Source: Roseitalea porphyridii
GTDB lineage: Bacteria; Pseudomonadota; Alphaproteobacteria; Rhizobiales; Rhizobiaceae
Assembly: GCF_004331955.1 (NCBI RefSeq)
Contig: NZ_CP036532.1
Span: forward strand, 2,170,001 to 2,234,000
Length of the DNA stretch: 64,000 bases
Reading direction: 5' to 3'
Every line of letters begins with the position of its first letter. Position 1 is the stretch's first letter. A program made the position numbers and the translations under genes. Positions 36,094-43,253 of the stretch are shown piece by piece. The notes under the pieces are model-generated. The model did not search any database and was not told the DNA's origin. It saw only the letters and a program-made list of their open reading frames with translations.

Positions 36094-37164
36094 TCAGATC
36101 CGCTCGAAACCGGTGCTCGTGGCATCGGGCGCCGGCACGCCCAGTCCGAGCACATAGACCGGCGCGTCGAGCACCGGATCGTCGAGCTGGCACAGTTCGG
36201 CGATCGCCCTGTGCGCGAGCGCAGCGGTCGGGCACGCGGTGAGCCCGTGATGGGTCGCCGCGAGCATGATGTTCTGGCCGATGTGGCCCGCTTCGATCAG
36301 CACGACCCGATAGGCATTCGGATCGGAATATTTCCACATGGTCCGGCCGAACGAGGCGCACAGAAAGATCAGGCAGGCCATGTCGTCCATCCAGGGCTGG
36401 TCGCCGACGAGCGCGCTCGGGCGGACCCCCGCGCCGGAGGACAGGGGCAGCAGGGACCGGTCTGCGGCGCTGTAGTGATAAAGGCCGGGCGCCAGCCCCT
36501 CGACACGCCGCGCCAGCACGTAGGCCTCGTAGGGATTGCGAGCGCCACCGGACGGCGTCATCGTCAGCGGCAGGACGCCGGCCTCGTTGCGCGTGTGACC
36601 GACCACGCCAAGCCCTGCATAAAGGCAGTCCGCCACGGCGCCAGCGGCGATCGGCGCCGTGGTGACCTCACGGTGGGTTCGTCGCCGCGCCATCAGCGCA
36701 AATAGTTCCGACTCCTCCGACTGCGGAGCGAACGCGATCGCGTCATCGCGCCCTTCGTGCCGGCGAACCAGTTCCGGCTGAGGCACGGTCCGCGCCTTTT
36801 CGACCTGCAGCCGCTCGAGTTCGGCGACGGACACGGGCGGATTGTCCTGCACCGAGAAATGCAGAAGCGCCGCCGGCAGCGCCCACTCCCAGTCGCGCAC
36901 ATAGGCCGTCTCGCGGGCCTCCTCGGGCGAGCCCTGTCGCAGCAGCACGCCGCAGGCGACGAGCTGTTCGACCAGCGCATCGGAGGCATCGTCGTCATCG
37001 ATCGCCGACTTGACCGCCTCGGCGTCGGCCCATTCGGAAAGGCGCGACAGAACGTCGATCAGGTGCGGCGCGCAGCTGAATGTGGTCTTCTGAAGATAGT
37101 TGAATCCGATCAGATCGGCGCCGTCGTTGGTGAACACGAGCGTGCGGGCAGCGCGGAAGGCCAT
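36094..37164 (-). CDS. SagB/ThcOx-type FMN-dependent peptide dehydrogenase
   Basis: A 356-residue protein of the SagB/ThcOx branch of the nitroreductase fold, flavoenzymes that oxidise backbone heterocycles or residues in ribosomally made peptides. The N-terminal 110 residues form a helical, winged-helix-like domain (CAPHLIDVLSRLSEWADAEA), which in this family can contact the substrate. The flavin domain has RRRTHREVTTAPI, TMTPSGGARNPYEAYVLARR, GLYHYSAADRSLLPL and IEAGHIGQNIMLAATHHGL. The ATG at 37164 was chosen (a GTG precedes it) after GGGG. Directly upstream are a GC hairpin and a 25-codon peptide gene. No cyclodehydratase (YcaO) is nearby, so the chemistry is probably not azole formation of the classical type. 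Confidence 0.85.
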   Translation of the reverse strand: MAFRAARTLVFTNDGADLIGFNYLQKTTFSCAPHLIDVLSRLSEWADAEAVKSAIDDDDASDALVEQLVACGVLLRQGSPEEARETAYVRDWEWALPAALLHFSVQDNPPVSVAELERLQVEKARTVPQPELVRRHEGRDDAIAFAPQSEESELFALMARRRTHREVTTAPIAAGAVADCLYAGLGVVGHTRNEAGVLPLTMTPSGGARNPYEAYVLARRVEGLAPGLYHYSAADRSLLPLSSGAGVRPSALVGDQPWMDDMACLIFLCASFGRTMWKYSDPNAYRVVLIEAGHIGQNIMLAATHHGLTACPTAALAHRAIAELCQLDDPVLDAPVYVLGLGVPAPDATSTGFERI

Positions 37165-37184
37165 CACCGATCCCCAAGGAGACC

Positions 37185-37207
37185 GCGGCCGCCTCGCCGG
37201 CGGCCGC
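37185..37207 (-). terminator. GC hairpin between peptide gene and dehydrogenase gene
   Basis: GCGGCCGCC and GGCGGCCGC form a perfect 9-bp stem with a 5-base loop in the 48-bp gap between the two genes. There is no T run. In peptide-modification operons such hairpins often lower read-through, so that the peptide is made in excess over the enzyme. Attenuation here is inferred from position. Confidence 0.5.
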
Positions 37208-37215
37208 GCTCGATG

Positions 37216-37293
37216 TCAGCGCTTGTCGAAAAGGTTGGCCGGCTTGACGAACGGCGACTTCTTCTGCGGCTGGATCAGGGGCTGCTTGGTCAT
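37216..37293 (-). CDS. 25-residue peptide, possible precursor for the adjacent dehydrogenase
   Basis: A 26-codon frame with a good Shine-Dalgarno (GGAG and GGAAG before the ATG at 37293), ending 52 bp before the dehydrogenase gene. The peptide begins MTKQPLIQPQKKSPF and ends NLFDKR. It is basic and rich in Lys, Pro, Gln and Phe, with one Ser, one Thr, no Cys and no Gly-Gly leader site. This resembles no peptide family known to me. Being first behind a promoter with a CtrA box and sharing a transcript with a SagB-type enzyme, it may be the substrate of that enzyme. A regulatory leader peptide is the alternative. Existence as a gene is likely; function is inferred. Confidence 0.6.
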   Translation of the reverse strand: MTKQPLIQPQKKSPFVKPANLFDKR

Positions 37294-37356
37294 ATCTTCC
37301 ACTCCATGCTGGATTCGCCACGGGTCGTGACGCTGCGGAAGATTTTGCCGGAATGG

Positions 37357-37372
37357 TTAACAAAATCTTAAC
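37357..37372 (-). promoter_or_regulatory. CtrA-type binding site upstream of the peptide gene
   Basis: TTAACAAAATCTTAAC is an exact match to the TTAA-N7-TTAAC consensus of the alphaproteobacterial cell-cycle regulator CtrA, readable in both orientations. It lies 64-79 bp before the peptide start codon, a normal position for activation. The match is seen in the sequence; binding is inferred. Confidence 0.65.
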
Positions 37373-37387
37373 TTACAAAGTAATTCC

Positions 37388-37407
37388 AAGTTTACATCTG
37401 TAAACTT
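37388..37407. promoter_or_regulatory. 20-bp perfect palindrome, possible operator
   Basis: AAGTTTACA and TGTAAACTT are perfect 9-base arms separated by TC. It sits 16 bp upstream of the CtrA box with respect to the peptide gene. The symmetry suggests a site for a dimeric regulator. The neighbouring XRE-type regulator is the obvious candidate, but no second copy was found near its own start. Confidence 0.5.
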
Positions 37408-37473
37408 CCAAACTGACAAAAGTTATCACATTTTATTGTTTACGGCAGCCGGGCGGCGTGCTATCGAATTCGT

Positions 37474-37489
37474 GGCCTAGCGGGTGAGG
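37474..37489 (+). repeat. 16-bp direct repeat, copy 1
   Basis: GGCCTAGCGGGTGAGG, identical to copy 2 at 38598-38613. The two copies flank the XRE-type regulator gene and are 1,124 bp apart. TTTACG-N17-TATCGA just upstream could be a weak promoter pointing towards this copy. Confidence 0.7.
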
Positions 37490-37725
37490 GCCATCCAGCA
37501 ACATCGAAGTATGTCGGAATTTCGACATGAATTGTGCTTGATTGCGTGATTGGCCGCAAGCGCAACATGGCGAATCCAGAAAACCGCCCAGTCTTTCCAG
37601 GCCTTCAAGGCCCCTTCATCACGTAATGTCGCGCCGCCCCTCGGTTTGCGTTGTGCCGCGGCGACAGGCGTACTGTGTAGGCATGCTTGCAGTCACTGGC
37701 GACAACGAGGTCGCGTCCGCTCCGG

Positions 37726-38481
37726 CTATTGGCCGAGCAGCGCACGCATGCGCGTCATCTCCTGGCGAACGATCGGCGGCACGTCCCTGTCGGTGATCGA
37801 CATCGTGCGCGGTCGTTGCAGTGCCTCGCGCAGCGTGGAGACGGGGCACAGCGTCATCACGGCGGCCGCCACGGTACCGCCATCGACGTTCATCACCATC
37901 GATTGTCCCCGATAGAGCGGCACCGATGTGGCCTGCTTCTTGAGCGCGACGATCGACGGCTCATATGTCGGCAAGCGGTTGATCCCGCAGAGATAAATCG
38001 CATCGGCGGCCTGCACCGCGATGCCCCGGTGGTCGCCGCGGAAGAACCGCCAGTCGACCTGGTCACGCTGGTAGAAACTGGTGATCCGCCGGAATTCGAC
38101 GGTCCCTTCCACATGCCGGGTCAGGACAAGCGAGCGCAGCACGGCATCGCGTTCGTTCGGATAGGAAAAGTACAGATCGAACCAGCCCTCGGGCAGGTCG
38201 GGGGGATCGGTGTGGGAAAGCGCCGCGATGATCTCCTGCGCGTAGCGGTACTCCCGCGACGACGTATCGGCGCGAAAGTCCGGATCGACGAGATCGGTCT
38301 CCTCCACCTTGAAGTACCGGCTCATGCGGGCGAGCGTCCGTTCGGTCGGAAGGCTCTCGGCCTGCAGATGCTTTGCCAGTTGCTGCCGCGTGATACCCAG
38401 TTGCCGGGCGACCTCGGAATTGTTGCCCTTTTCCGCGCAAAGCATGTTGAGGTTACGGGAAAAAACCTCGCGCACCTTCAT
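37726..38481 (-). CDS. XRE-type helix-turn-helix regulator with unknown C-terminal domain
   Basis: A 251-residue protein. The first 65 residues form an XRE/Cro-type helix-turn-helix (NNSEVARQLGITRQQLAKHL). The rest, about 75-240, is a mixed domain I do not recognise (EGWFDLYFSYPNERDAVLRS, DWRFFRGDHRGIAVQAADAI), probably a sensor or dimerisation part. It points away from the peptide gene's promoter, with its stop 433 bp from the peptide start. Its own upstream region carries a perfect hairpin and copy 2 of the direct repeat. Base composition there is poorer in G+C than the surrounding core genes. It may regulate the peptide/dehydrogenase pair; this is inference from position only. Confidence 0.8.
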   Translation of the reverse strand: MKVREVFSRNLNMLCAEKGNNSEVARQLGITRQQLAKHLQAESLPTERTLARMSRYFKVEETDLVDPDFRADTSSREYRYAQEIIAALSHTDPPDLPEGWFDLYFSYPNERDAVLRSLVLTRHVEGTVEFRRITSFYQRDQVDWRFFRGDHRGIAVQAADAIYLCGINRLPTYEPSIVALKKQATSVPLYRGQSMVMNVDGGTVAAAVMTLCPVSTLREALQRPRTMSITDRDVPPIVRQEMTRMRALLGQ

Positions 38482-38559
38482 CGTCCCACCCCCGATCGTC
38501 TTCAGGCACGACGCCCTGATCAGGGCTCATATGAAGCCTGGCAGTTACCATAGAAGCAA

Positions 38560-38590
38560 GGGACCCTACAGGCGAAACCTGTAGGGTCCC
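38560..38590. other. perfect 13-bp-stem hairpin upstream of the XRE regulator
   Basis: GGGACCCTACAGG and CCTGTAGGGTCCC are exact complements around the loop CGAAA. No T run follows on either strand. It lies 79 bp before the regulator start, in the presumed promoter or leader, next to copy 2 of the direct repeat. It could be an operator, an RNA structure, or the terminator of a small RNA. Confidence 0.65.
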
Positions 38591-38597
38591 AAGGCAC

Positions 38598-38613
38598 GGC
38601 CTAGCGGGTGAGG
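38598..38613 (+). repeat. 16-bp direct repeat, copy 2
   Basis: GGCCTAGCGGGTGAGG, identical to copy 1 at 37474-37489 and in the same orientation. It starts 8 bp after the hairpin. Bases outside the 16 differ between copies. Confidence 0.7.
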
Positions 38614-38803
38614 TCTAAAACCGCGCGCCGTGAATTTAATGCATTGTCGCGCGGCGTCTACAGCCAATGCAGCATTATTTGTCACAAACCAGATGTTTTT
38701 CTTTCATCGGCATTCGAAAATCTGGCGGTAAGCCATACCCTTGCGTGTACCGGGCGGGACAAAGAAGTGCCGATTTGTGCTATTCCGGCACAGCGCGCGG
38801 CGG

Positions 38804-40381
38804 TCATGCCGCCGTCGACAGCCGCTTGGGGTCCTCGTAGAGCATCGTGATGTCGGCCAGCGCCACCGGCGGCTGGTAGTAATAGCCTTGGAAAAGGCGG
38901 CAGCCGGCCACCGACGCCCGTACATTGTCGTCGCGCGTCTCGATCCCCTCGGCCACGACGATCCTGTCCATCTGCCCGGCGATCTGCGTGACCGCGCTGA
39001 CGAACGTGTCCGTCACGATATCGGTGCCGATGTTCTGGATGTAGGATTTGTCGATCTTGATGATGTCGAAGGGCAGCCGCCGAAGCTGGTTGAACTCGCT
39101 GTAGCCCATGCCGAAATCGTCGAGCGCGATCTTGAAGCCGGCGCGCTTGATCTCGGCCATGCGGGCGACGAAATCGTCCGACGTGTTCAGCATCGCGCTC
39201 TCGGTGATCTCCAAGATCACCCGGTCGGGCGCCACGCCATTGCGTTCGAGCACCTCGATATAGTCGCGCAGGAACGCATCGTGCTTGAGCTGCCAGGCCG
39301 AGATGTTCACATTGACCGGCACGCCCGGCAGTTGCGGCATGTCCTCGCAGACCCGCTGCATCACATAAAGGCCCAGATCGTGGATCAACCGCGACTTCTC
39401 GGCGACCGGAATGAATTCGGCCGGCGAGATGACGCCGCGCACCGGATTGTGCCAGCGCACCAGCGCTTCGAGCGAATTGAGCTGACCGTCCGCGTCGACG
39501 ATCGGCTGGTAGTGAACCGTCAGTTGCTTGAGCAGCAGCGCAGCGCGCAGTTCGCGTTCGATGAAGCGTTCCTGACGCATGTCCGCCAGGATCTCGGTCG
39601 AGAAGACCGACCAGGCGCCGCGCCCGTTGCGCTTGACCTCATACAGCGCAAGGTCGGCGTACGAGAGAAGTTCGTTCAGATTGCAGGTGTGTGAAGGCGC
39701 CATGGCGATGCCGAGCGAAGCGGACACCGACTGGCGGCGATTGTTGATGAACAGCCCCTCGCGCAGCGCGGCCAGATAGGCATCGCAGGCCTCGCCGACA
39801 TAGCTTTCGGGGATCTGTTCGTCATGGGACATGAAGACGGCGAGCTCGTCGCCGCCGAGCCGGCCGACCGTGGCGTCCGGAAAGGTCTCGCGCGCAAGGC
39901 GCGTGCAGAAGCCCAGCACTTCGTCGCCGGCCGGATGGCCGAACACGTCGTTGACCTGTTTGAAGTGGTCGATGTCGATGATGACGAAAGCGACCGAACC
40001 GGAGGTGCGTCGACGCTCGAGTTCGCTTTGCAGCTTGCGCAGGAACTGGCCGCGCGCCAGCGCGCCGGAGACCGGATCCTTGGCATGTTGCCGGGTGAAT
40101 TCCCGATGGACCGCCTGATAGTCGCGCAGCCGGCGCGCCATGACGAAGTAGATGAGCACGGCGAGCACGAGCGTCACCGCGTTGCCGACCGTCTCGATCC
40201 GCGCCAGCGAATAGCCGGGCATGGCGGCCAGCAGCGCCGAGTCGGGCACCAGGTGATGGACGGAATGCAGCACGGCGACGAAGGCCAGCGCGGCGATCAG
40301 CAGTCTTTCGAAGGTCGTGGATGCCGGACTTGTGGCGGGCACTCGCGTTCTCGACACGGGACGAAACCTGGTCGCGGACAT
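38804..40381 (-). CDS. membrane GGDEF/EAL protein, probable c-di-GMP phosphodiesterase
   Basis: A 525-residue protein with two transmembrane helices (about 24-44 and 65-85). A diguanylate cyclase-type domain (about 105-265) and an EAL domain (about 275-515) follow. The cyclase signature is GGDEL at residues 176-180 instead of GGDEF, so synthesis may be weak or lost. The EAL domain keeps its catalytic residues: SLEALVRWHNP, VNVNISAW, EITESAM, LDDFGMGYSEF, IDKSYIQ and VVAEGIETRDD. The likely net activity is c-di-GMP breakdown, with the GGDEL domain perhaps binding GTP. The ATG at 40381 precedes the first helix. It stands alone between the XRE-type gene and the dihydroxyacetone kinase-like gene. 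Confidence 0.9.
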   Translation of the reverse strand: MSATRFRPVSRTRVPATSPASTTFERLLIAALAFVAVLHSVHHLVPDSALLAAMPGYSLARIETVGNAVTLVLAVLIYFVMARRLRDYQAVHREFTRQHAKDPVSGALARGQFLRKLQSELERRRTSGSVAFVIIDIDHFKQVNDVFGHPAGDEVLGFCTRLARETFPDATVGRLGGDELAVFMSHDEQIPESYVGEACDAYLAALREGLFINNRRQSVSASLGIAMAPSHTCNLNELLSYADLALYEVKRNGRGAWSVFSTEILADMRQERFIERELRAALLLKQLTVHYQPIVDADGQLNSLEALVRWHNPVRGVISPAEFIPVAEKSRLIHDLGLYVMQRVCEDMPQLPGVPVNVNISAWQLKHDAFLRDYIEVLERNGVAPDRVILEITESAMLNTSDDFVARMAEIKRAGFKIALDDFGMGYSEFNQLRRLPFDIIKIDKSYIQNIGTDIVTDTFVSAVTQIAGQMDRIVVAEGIETRDDNVRASVAGCRLFQGYYYQPPVALADITMLYEDPKRLSTAA

Positions 40382-40610
40382 GACGGCGCAAACCTTTCGC
40401 ACGTTGCACCCGTCTGTCGGACCGGTGCAATGGTTACTCGAAAAACATGCCGTCTGACGGCTGCCCCATCCCACGCATCATGCGTGCCCCATGATGATCG
40501 GTGATAAAGCAGCGACGTCTATGCTTCCTTAACAGCCACCCCGCGAATTGTCCGGGGTTTGCTATACTGGGAGCGCCCGGAGACACCGCGCGATCGGCTG
40601 CGGCGGCGGG

Positions 40611-42236
40611 TCAGTTCTTCTTGGCAAGCCCTTCGAAAAGCAGCGCAACCGCCTCCGCCCCCGGATCATTGTGGCCGGCAAGGCTGTCCGATGACAGGTA
40701 GCTCGCCCGGCCTGCCTTGGCCCGGGTGATCGCGGCGGTGGCATCGGCGCCTTCGCGCGCCGCCCGGGCGGCCGGTTCGAGCCCCTTGTCGAGCGCGGCC
40801 AGCGCCGGCGCAAGCGCATCGATCATCGTCCGGTCGCCAGGCGCGGCGCCACCGACCTGCATGATCCGGTCGAGCCCTGCCGACAATGCTCCCACCGCGT
40901 CCTTGCCGTTCGCCGAAGCGTCGCCGGCTGCGGCAAAGAAGATCGCCAGAAGAACACCGGACGAGCCGCCCATCGTCTGGCTGAGTTCGCTGCCGAGCGC
41001 GCGATAGAGCTGGGTCAGGTCGGCCAGCGGCATCCGGTCGAGCGCCGAGGTCAGCGCCCGGCAGGCCGTTGCCAGCGTCGAACCCGTGTCGCCGTCGCCG
41101 GACTTGGCATCGAGTTCGTTGAGCCGGGCTTCCGCCCCGAGCAGGATCGTGCAGCACTGCTCGATCAGCGCGCGATGACCGGCATGGTCGGACGCCATCG
41201 GCTGGATCGGGGACAACCCGTCGGGAAGCGGGACGATCTGCGGTTCGCTCACTTCGGCCATCCCCGGCCACGCGACCGGCGCGACCGGCGCCTTGAGCGC
41301 GTTCAGTTCGTCCACGCCCACCGGAAGCAGCGAGACCGAAAAGCCGCGCATGTCGAGCGATGTCATCAGCGGCGCCGGCCCGATCATGTGGCTGACCTTG
41401 CCGGCGATCGACGACCGGCACAGTTCCTCGGCCAGGACCGACATTTCGAGCGGCGTGGTCGAGCCCAGATTGTTCAGCAGCGCGACATGGTGCGCATCGC
41501 GCAGATGCGGCTTGAGCTTTTCGGCCACCATGTCCATCGCATGGCGCGCGCCCTCGAAATCGACCTGCTCGACGCCGGCTTCGCCATGGATGCCGAGCCC
41601 CAGTTCGGCCTTGCCGGCGGCGATCCGGTCCTCCTTGGGCGAACCGGGCACCGTGCAGGTGTCGAGCGACATGCCGATCGAGAAGACCCCGTCGATGGTC
41701 TTCTGCGCGAGTGCGGCGATCGCGTCGAGCGAGGCGCCCGCCTCGGCCGCCGCGCCGGCGATCTTGTGCACGAACAGCGTGCCGGCGACGCCGCGCGGCT
41801 GCGGCAGGTCGGGCAGCGCCACGTCGTCGTCGACGACGACCATCGCGACCTTCAGGCCGAACGCGCGCGCCCGTTCGGCGGCAAGGCCGAAGTTCAGCCG
41901 GTCGCCGGTGTAGTTCTTGACGATCAGCAGGCACCCCGCCTCCCCGGTCACGGCGAGGATGCCGGCAAGCACGGCATCGACCGAGGGCGAGGCGAACACG
42001 TCCCCGCACACCGCCGCGGTCAGCATGCCCTGTCCGACGAAGCCGGCATGGGAGGGTTCGTGACCGGATCCGCCGCCGGAGACCAGCGCCACCTTCGACC
42101 GGTCCCAGTCGGTGCGCACGACCACCTTGATGTGCGGGAAGCCGTCGAGCCGCGCGAGGCGCCCGCCGGCATTGCGCAGAAGCCCGTCGATCGCCTCGGT
42201 GACGACGTCTTCCCTGGCGTTGATGAACTGCTTCAT
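40611..42236 (-). CDS. fused DhaK-DhaL ketose kinase (dihydroxyacetone kinase family)
   Basis: A 541-residue ATP-dependent kinase. The DhaK domain (about 1-325) has VSGGGSGHEPSHAGFVGQGM and the hemiaminal-forming His217 in GLGIHGEAGVEQV, which binds the substrate carbonyl covalently. The DhaL domain (about 345-541) has the Mg-binding DAKSGDGDTGSTLA and TMGGSSGVLLAIFF. It is the last gene of the minus-strand ABC-transporter run, 15 bp after an ATPase gene. Relatives phosphorylate dihydroxyacetone, erythrulose or other short ketoses, so the true substrate should be the product of the dehydrogenase and isomerases encoded upstream. The exact sugar cannot be read from sequence. Confidence 0.88.
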   Translation of the reverse strand: MKQFINAREDVVTEAIDGLLRNAGGRLARLDGFPHIKVVVRTDWDRSKVALVSGGGSGHEPSHAGFVGQGMLTAAVCGDVFASPSVDAVLAGILAVTGEAGCLLIVKNYTGDRLNFGLAAERARAFGLKVAMVVVDDDVALPDLPQPRGVAGTLFVHKIAGAAAEAGASLDAIAALAQKTIDGVFSIGMSLDTCTVPGSPKEDRIAAGKAELGLGIHGEAGVEQVDFEGARHAMDMVAEKLKPHLRDAHHVALLNNLGSTTPLEMSVLAEELCRSSIAGKVSHMIGPAPLMTSLDMRGFSVSLLPVGVDELNALKAPVAPVAWPGMAEVSEPQIVPLPDGLSPIQPMASDHAGHRALIEQCCTILLGAEARLNELDAKSGDGDTGSTLATACRALTSALDRMPLADLTQLYRALGSELSQTMGGSSGVLLAIFFAAAGDASANGKDAVGALSAGLDRIMQVGGAAPGDRTMIDALAPALAALDKGLEPAARAAREGADATAAITRAKAGRASYLSSDSLAGHNDPGAEAVALLFEGLAKKN

Positions 42237-42251
42237 GGCCCCGTACTCCGC

Positions 42252-43253
42252 TTAATGTACCCGATTGCCGGCCGCGTCGAAGAACAGCGCGTCGCGCGGC
42301 GTCACGTGGACGCTGTCGCCATGGTCGAGCGTCGAATGGGCATCGGCGAGCGTCGTCAGCACCTGGCCCTCGACCTCCACATGGACCCGCGTCTGGTCGC
42401 CCAGATGCTCGACCCGGATCACCGTGCCCGCCTTGCCCCCCTCGCCGTTCATGACGATGTGCTCGGGCCTGAGCCCGATCCGCGCGGCGCCGGCCGGCGC
42501 GCCGCCGAACAGCACCGCCGGCACCAGATTGATGCGCGGCAGGCCGAGCCGCGTGGCGACATATTCGCTGACGGGGTTCTCGTAGATCTCGCGCGGCGAG
42601 CCGAACTGGACCAGCCGCCCCTCGTCGAGCACGCCCACATGGGTCGCCATCGTCATCGCCTCGATCTGATCGTGCGTGACGTAGAGCAGCGTCGCGCCCA
42701 GATCGGACTGGATCCGCTTGAGTTCGACGCGCAGATCGGCGCGCAGCTTGGCATCGAGCGAGGACAGCGGCTCGTCCATCAGATAGATGGCCGGATCGCG
42801 CACCAGCGCCCGGCCGATCGAGACGCGCTGCATCTCGCCGCCCGAAAGCTGGGTTGCCTTGTTGTCGAGCTTGTGCGGAATGCGCAGCACTTCCGCGACG
42901 GCATTGACCTTGCGCTCGACCTCGTCGGCCGGCGTTCTCAGGATCGGCGATTTCAGCGGAAAGGCGAGGTTCTCGCGCACCGTCATGTGCGGGTAGAGCG
43001 AATATTGCTGGAAGACCATCGCCACGTCCCGCTGGGCGGGCGTTTCGCCGACGACCGGGCGTCCTCCGATCATGATCTCGCCCCGGTCGGGCCGCTCAAG
43101 GCCGGCGATCAGCCGCAAAGTTGTGGTCTTGCCCGCGCCCGTCGGGCCAAGCAGCACGACGAACGCACCGTCCGGCACGTCGAGATCGATCCCGTCCACG
43201 CCGACCGTGTGGCCGAAGATCTTGGTGACGTCGCGCAGGATCACCTCAGCCAT
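42252..43253 (-). CDS. carbohydrate ABC transporter ATP-binding protein (second copy)
   Basis: A 333-residue ATPase of the UgpC/MalK type. Walker A is GPTGAGKTTTLRLI, the signature QLSGGEMQRVSIGRAL, Walker B IYLMDEPLSSLDA and the switch YVTHDQIEAM. The C-terminal 100 residues form the TOBE-type regulatory domain (IGLRPEHIVMNGEGG). The ATG at 43253 overlaps the end of the other ATPase gene by 8 bp; an earlier start at 43271 is possible. Two unequal ATPases in one operon suggest a heterodimeric engine, as in the rhizobial glycerol transporter. Confidence 0.93.
   Translation of the reverse strand: MAEVILRDVTKIFGHTVGVDGIDLDVPDGAFVVLLGPTGAGKTTTLRLIAGLERPDRGEIMIGGRPVVGETPAQRDVAMVFQQYSLYPHMTVRENLAFPLKSPILRTPADEVERKVNAVAEVLRIPHKLDNKATQLSGGEMQRVSIGRALVRDPAIYLMDEPLSSLDAKLRADLRVELKRIQSDLGATLLYVTHDQIEAMTMATHVGVLDEGRLVQFGSPREIYENPVSEYVATRLGLPRINLVPAVLFGGAPAGAARIGLRPEHIVMNGEGGKAGTVIRVEHLGDQTRVHVEVEGQVLTTLADAHSTLDHGDSVHVTPRDALFFDAAGNRVH

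Larger units (their letters stand above)
37294..37725. other. 432-bp A+T-rich intergenic region before the peptide gene
   Basis: No convincing gene is present. The stretch 37345-37445 is markedly A+T-rich compared with the rest of the window. It holds the CtrA box, a 20-bp palindrome and one copy of the 16-bp direct repeat, each listed separately. The part from 37490 to 37725 shows no recognisable signal beyond short frames without good start sites. Confidence 0.6.
38482..38803. other. 322-bp intergenic region between XRE regulator and GGDEF/EAL genes
   Basis: No convincing gene is present. The region contains the 13-bp-stem hairpin and copy 2 of the 16-bp direct repeat, then an A+T-richer stretch (38630-38730). 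It should hold the regulator's promoter and the 3' end signals of the minus-strand GGDEF/EAL gene; no clear terminator with a T run was seen. Confidence 0.6.

Noticed and set aside
36094-37293. Reading the dehydrogenase as an ordinary nitroreductase.
   Set aside because: The N-terminal 110-residue helical domain and the TPSGGARNPYEAYVL and GLYHYS motifs are those of SagB/ThcOx-type enzymes, not of simple nitroreductases.
37542-37796. Plus-strand frame of about 84 codons in the A+T-rich gap before the regulator gene.
   Set aside because: It has no ribosome site, is Arg/Pro/Ser-rich with odd composition, and its second half lies antisense to the regulator gene.
35963-38803. Idea that the peptide/regulator region is an island integrated at tRNA-Val.
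   Set aside because: No second copy of the tRNA 3' end was found downstream and there is no integrase. The 16-bp repeat is unrelated to the tRNA.
38608-38850. Plus-strand GTG frame starting inside copy 2 of the 16-bp repeat.
   Set aside because: No Shine-Dalgarno is present and the frame runs into the 3' end of the GGDEF/EAL gene. The equivalent frame after copy 1 ends after 21 codons and shows no similarity.
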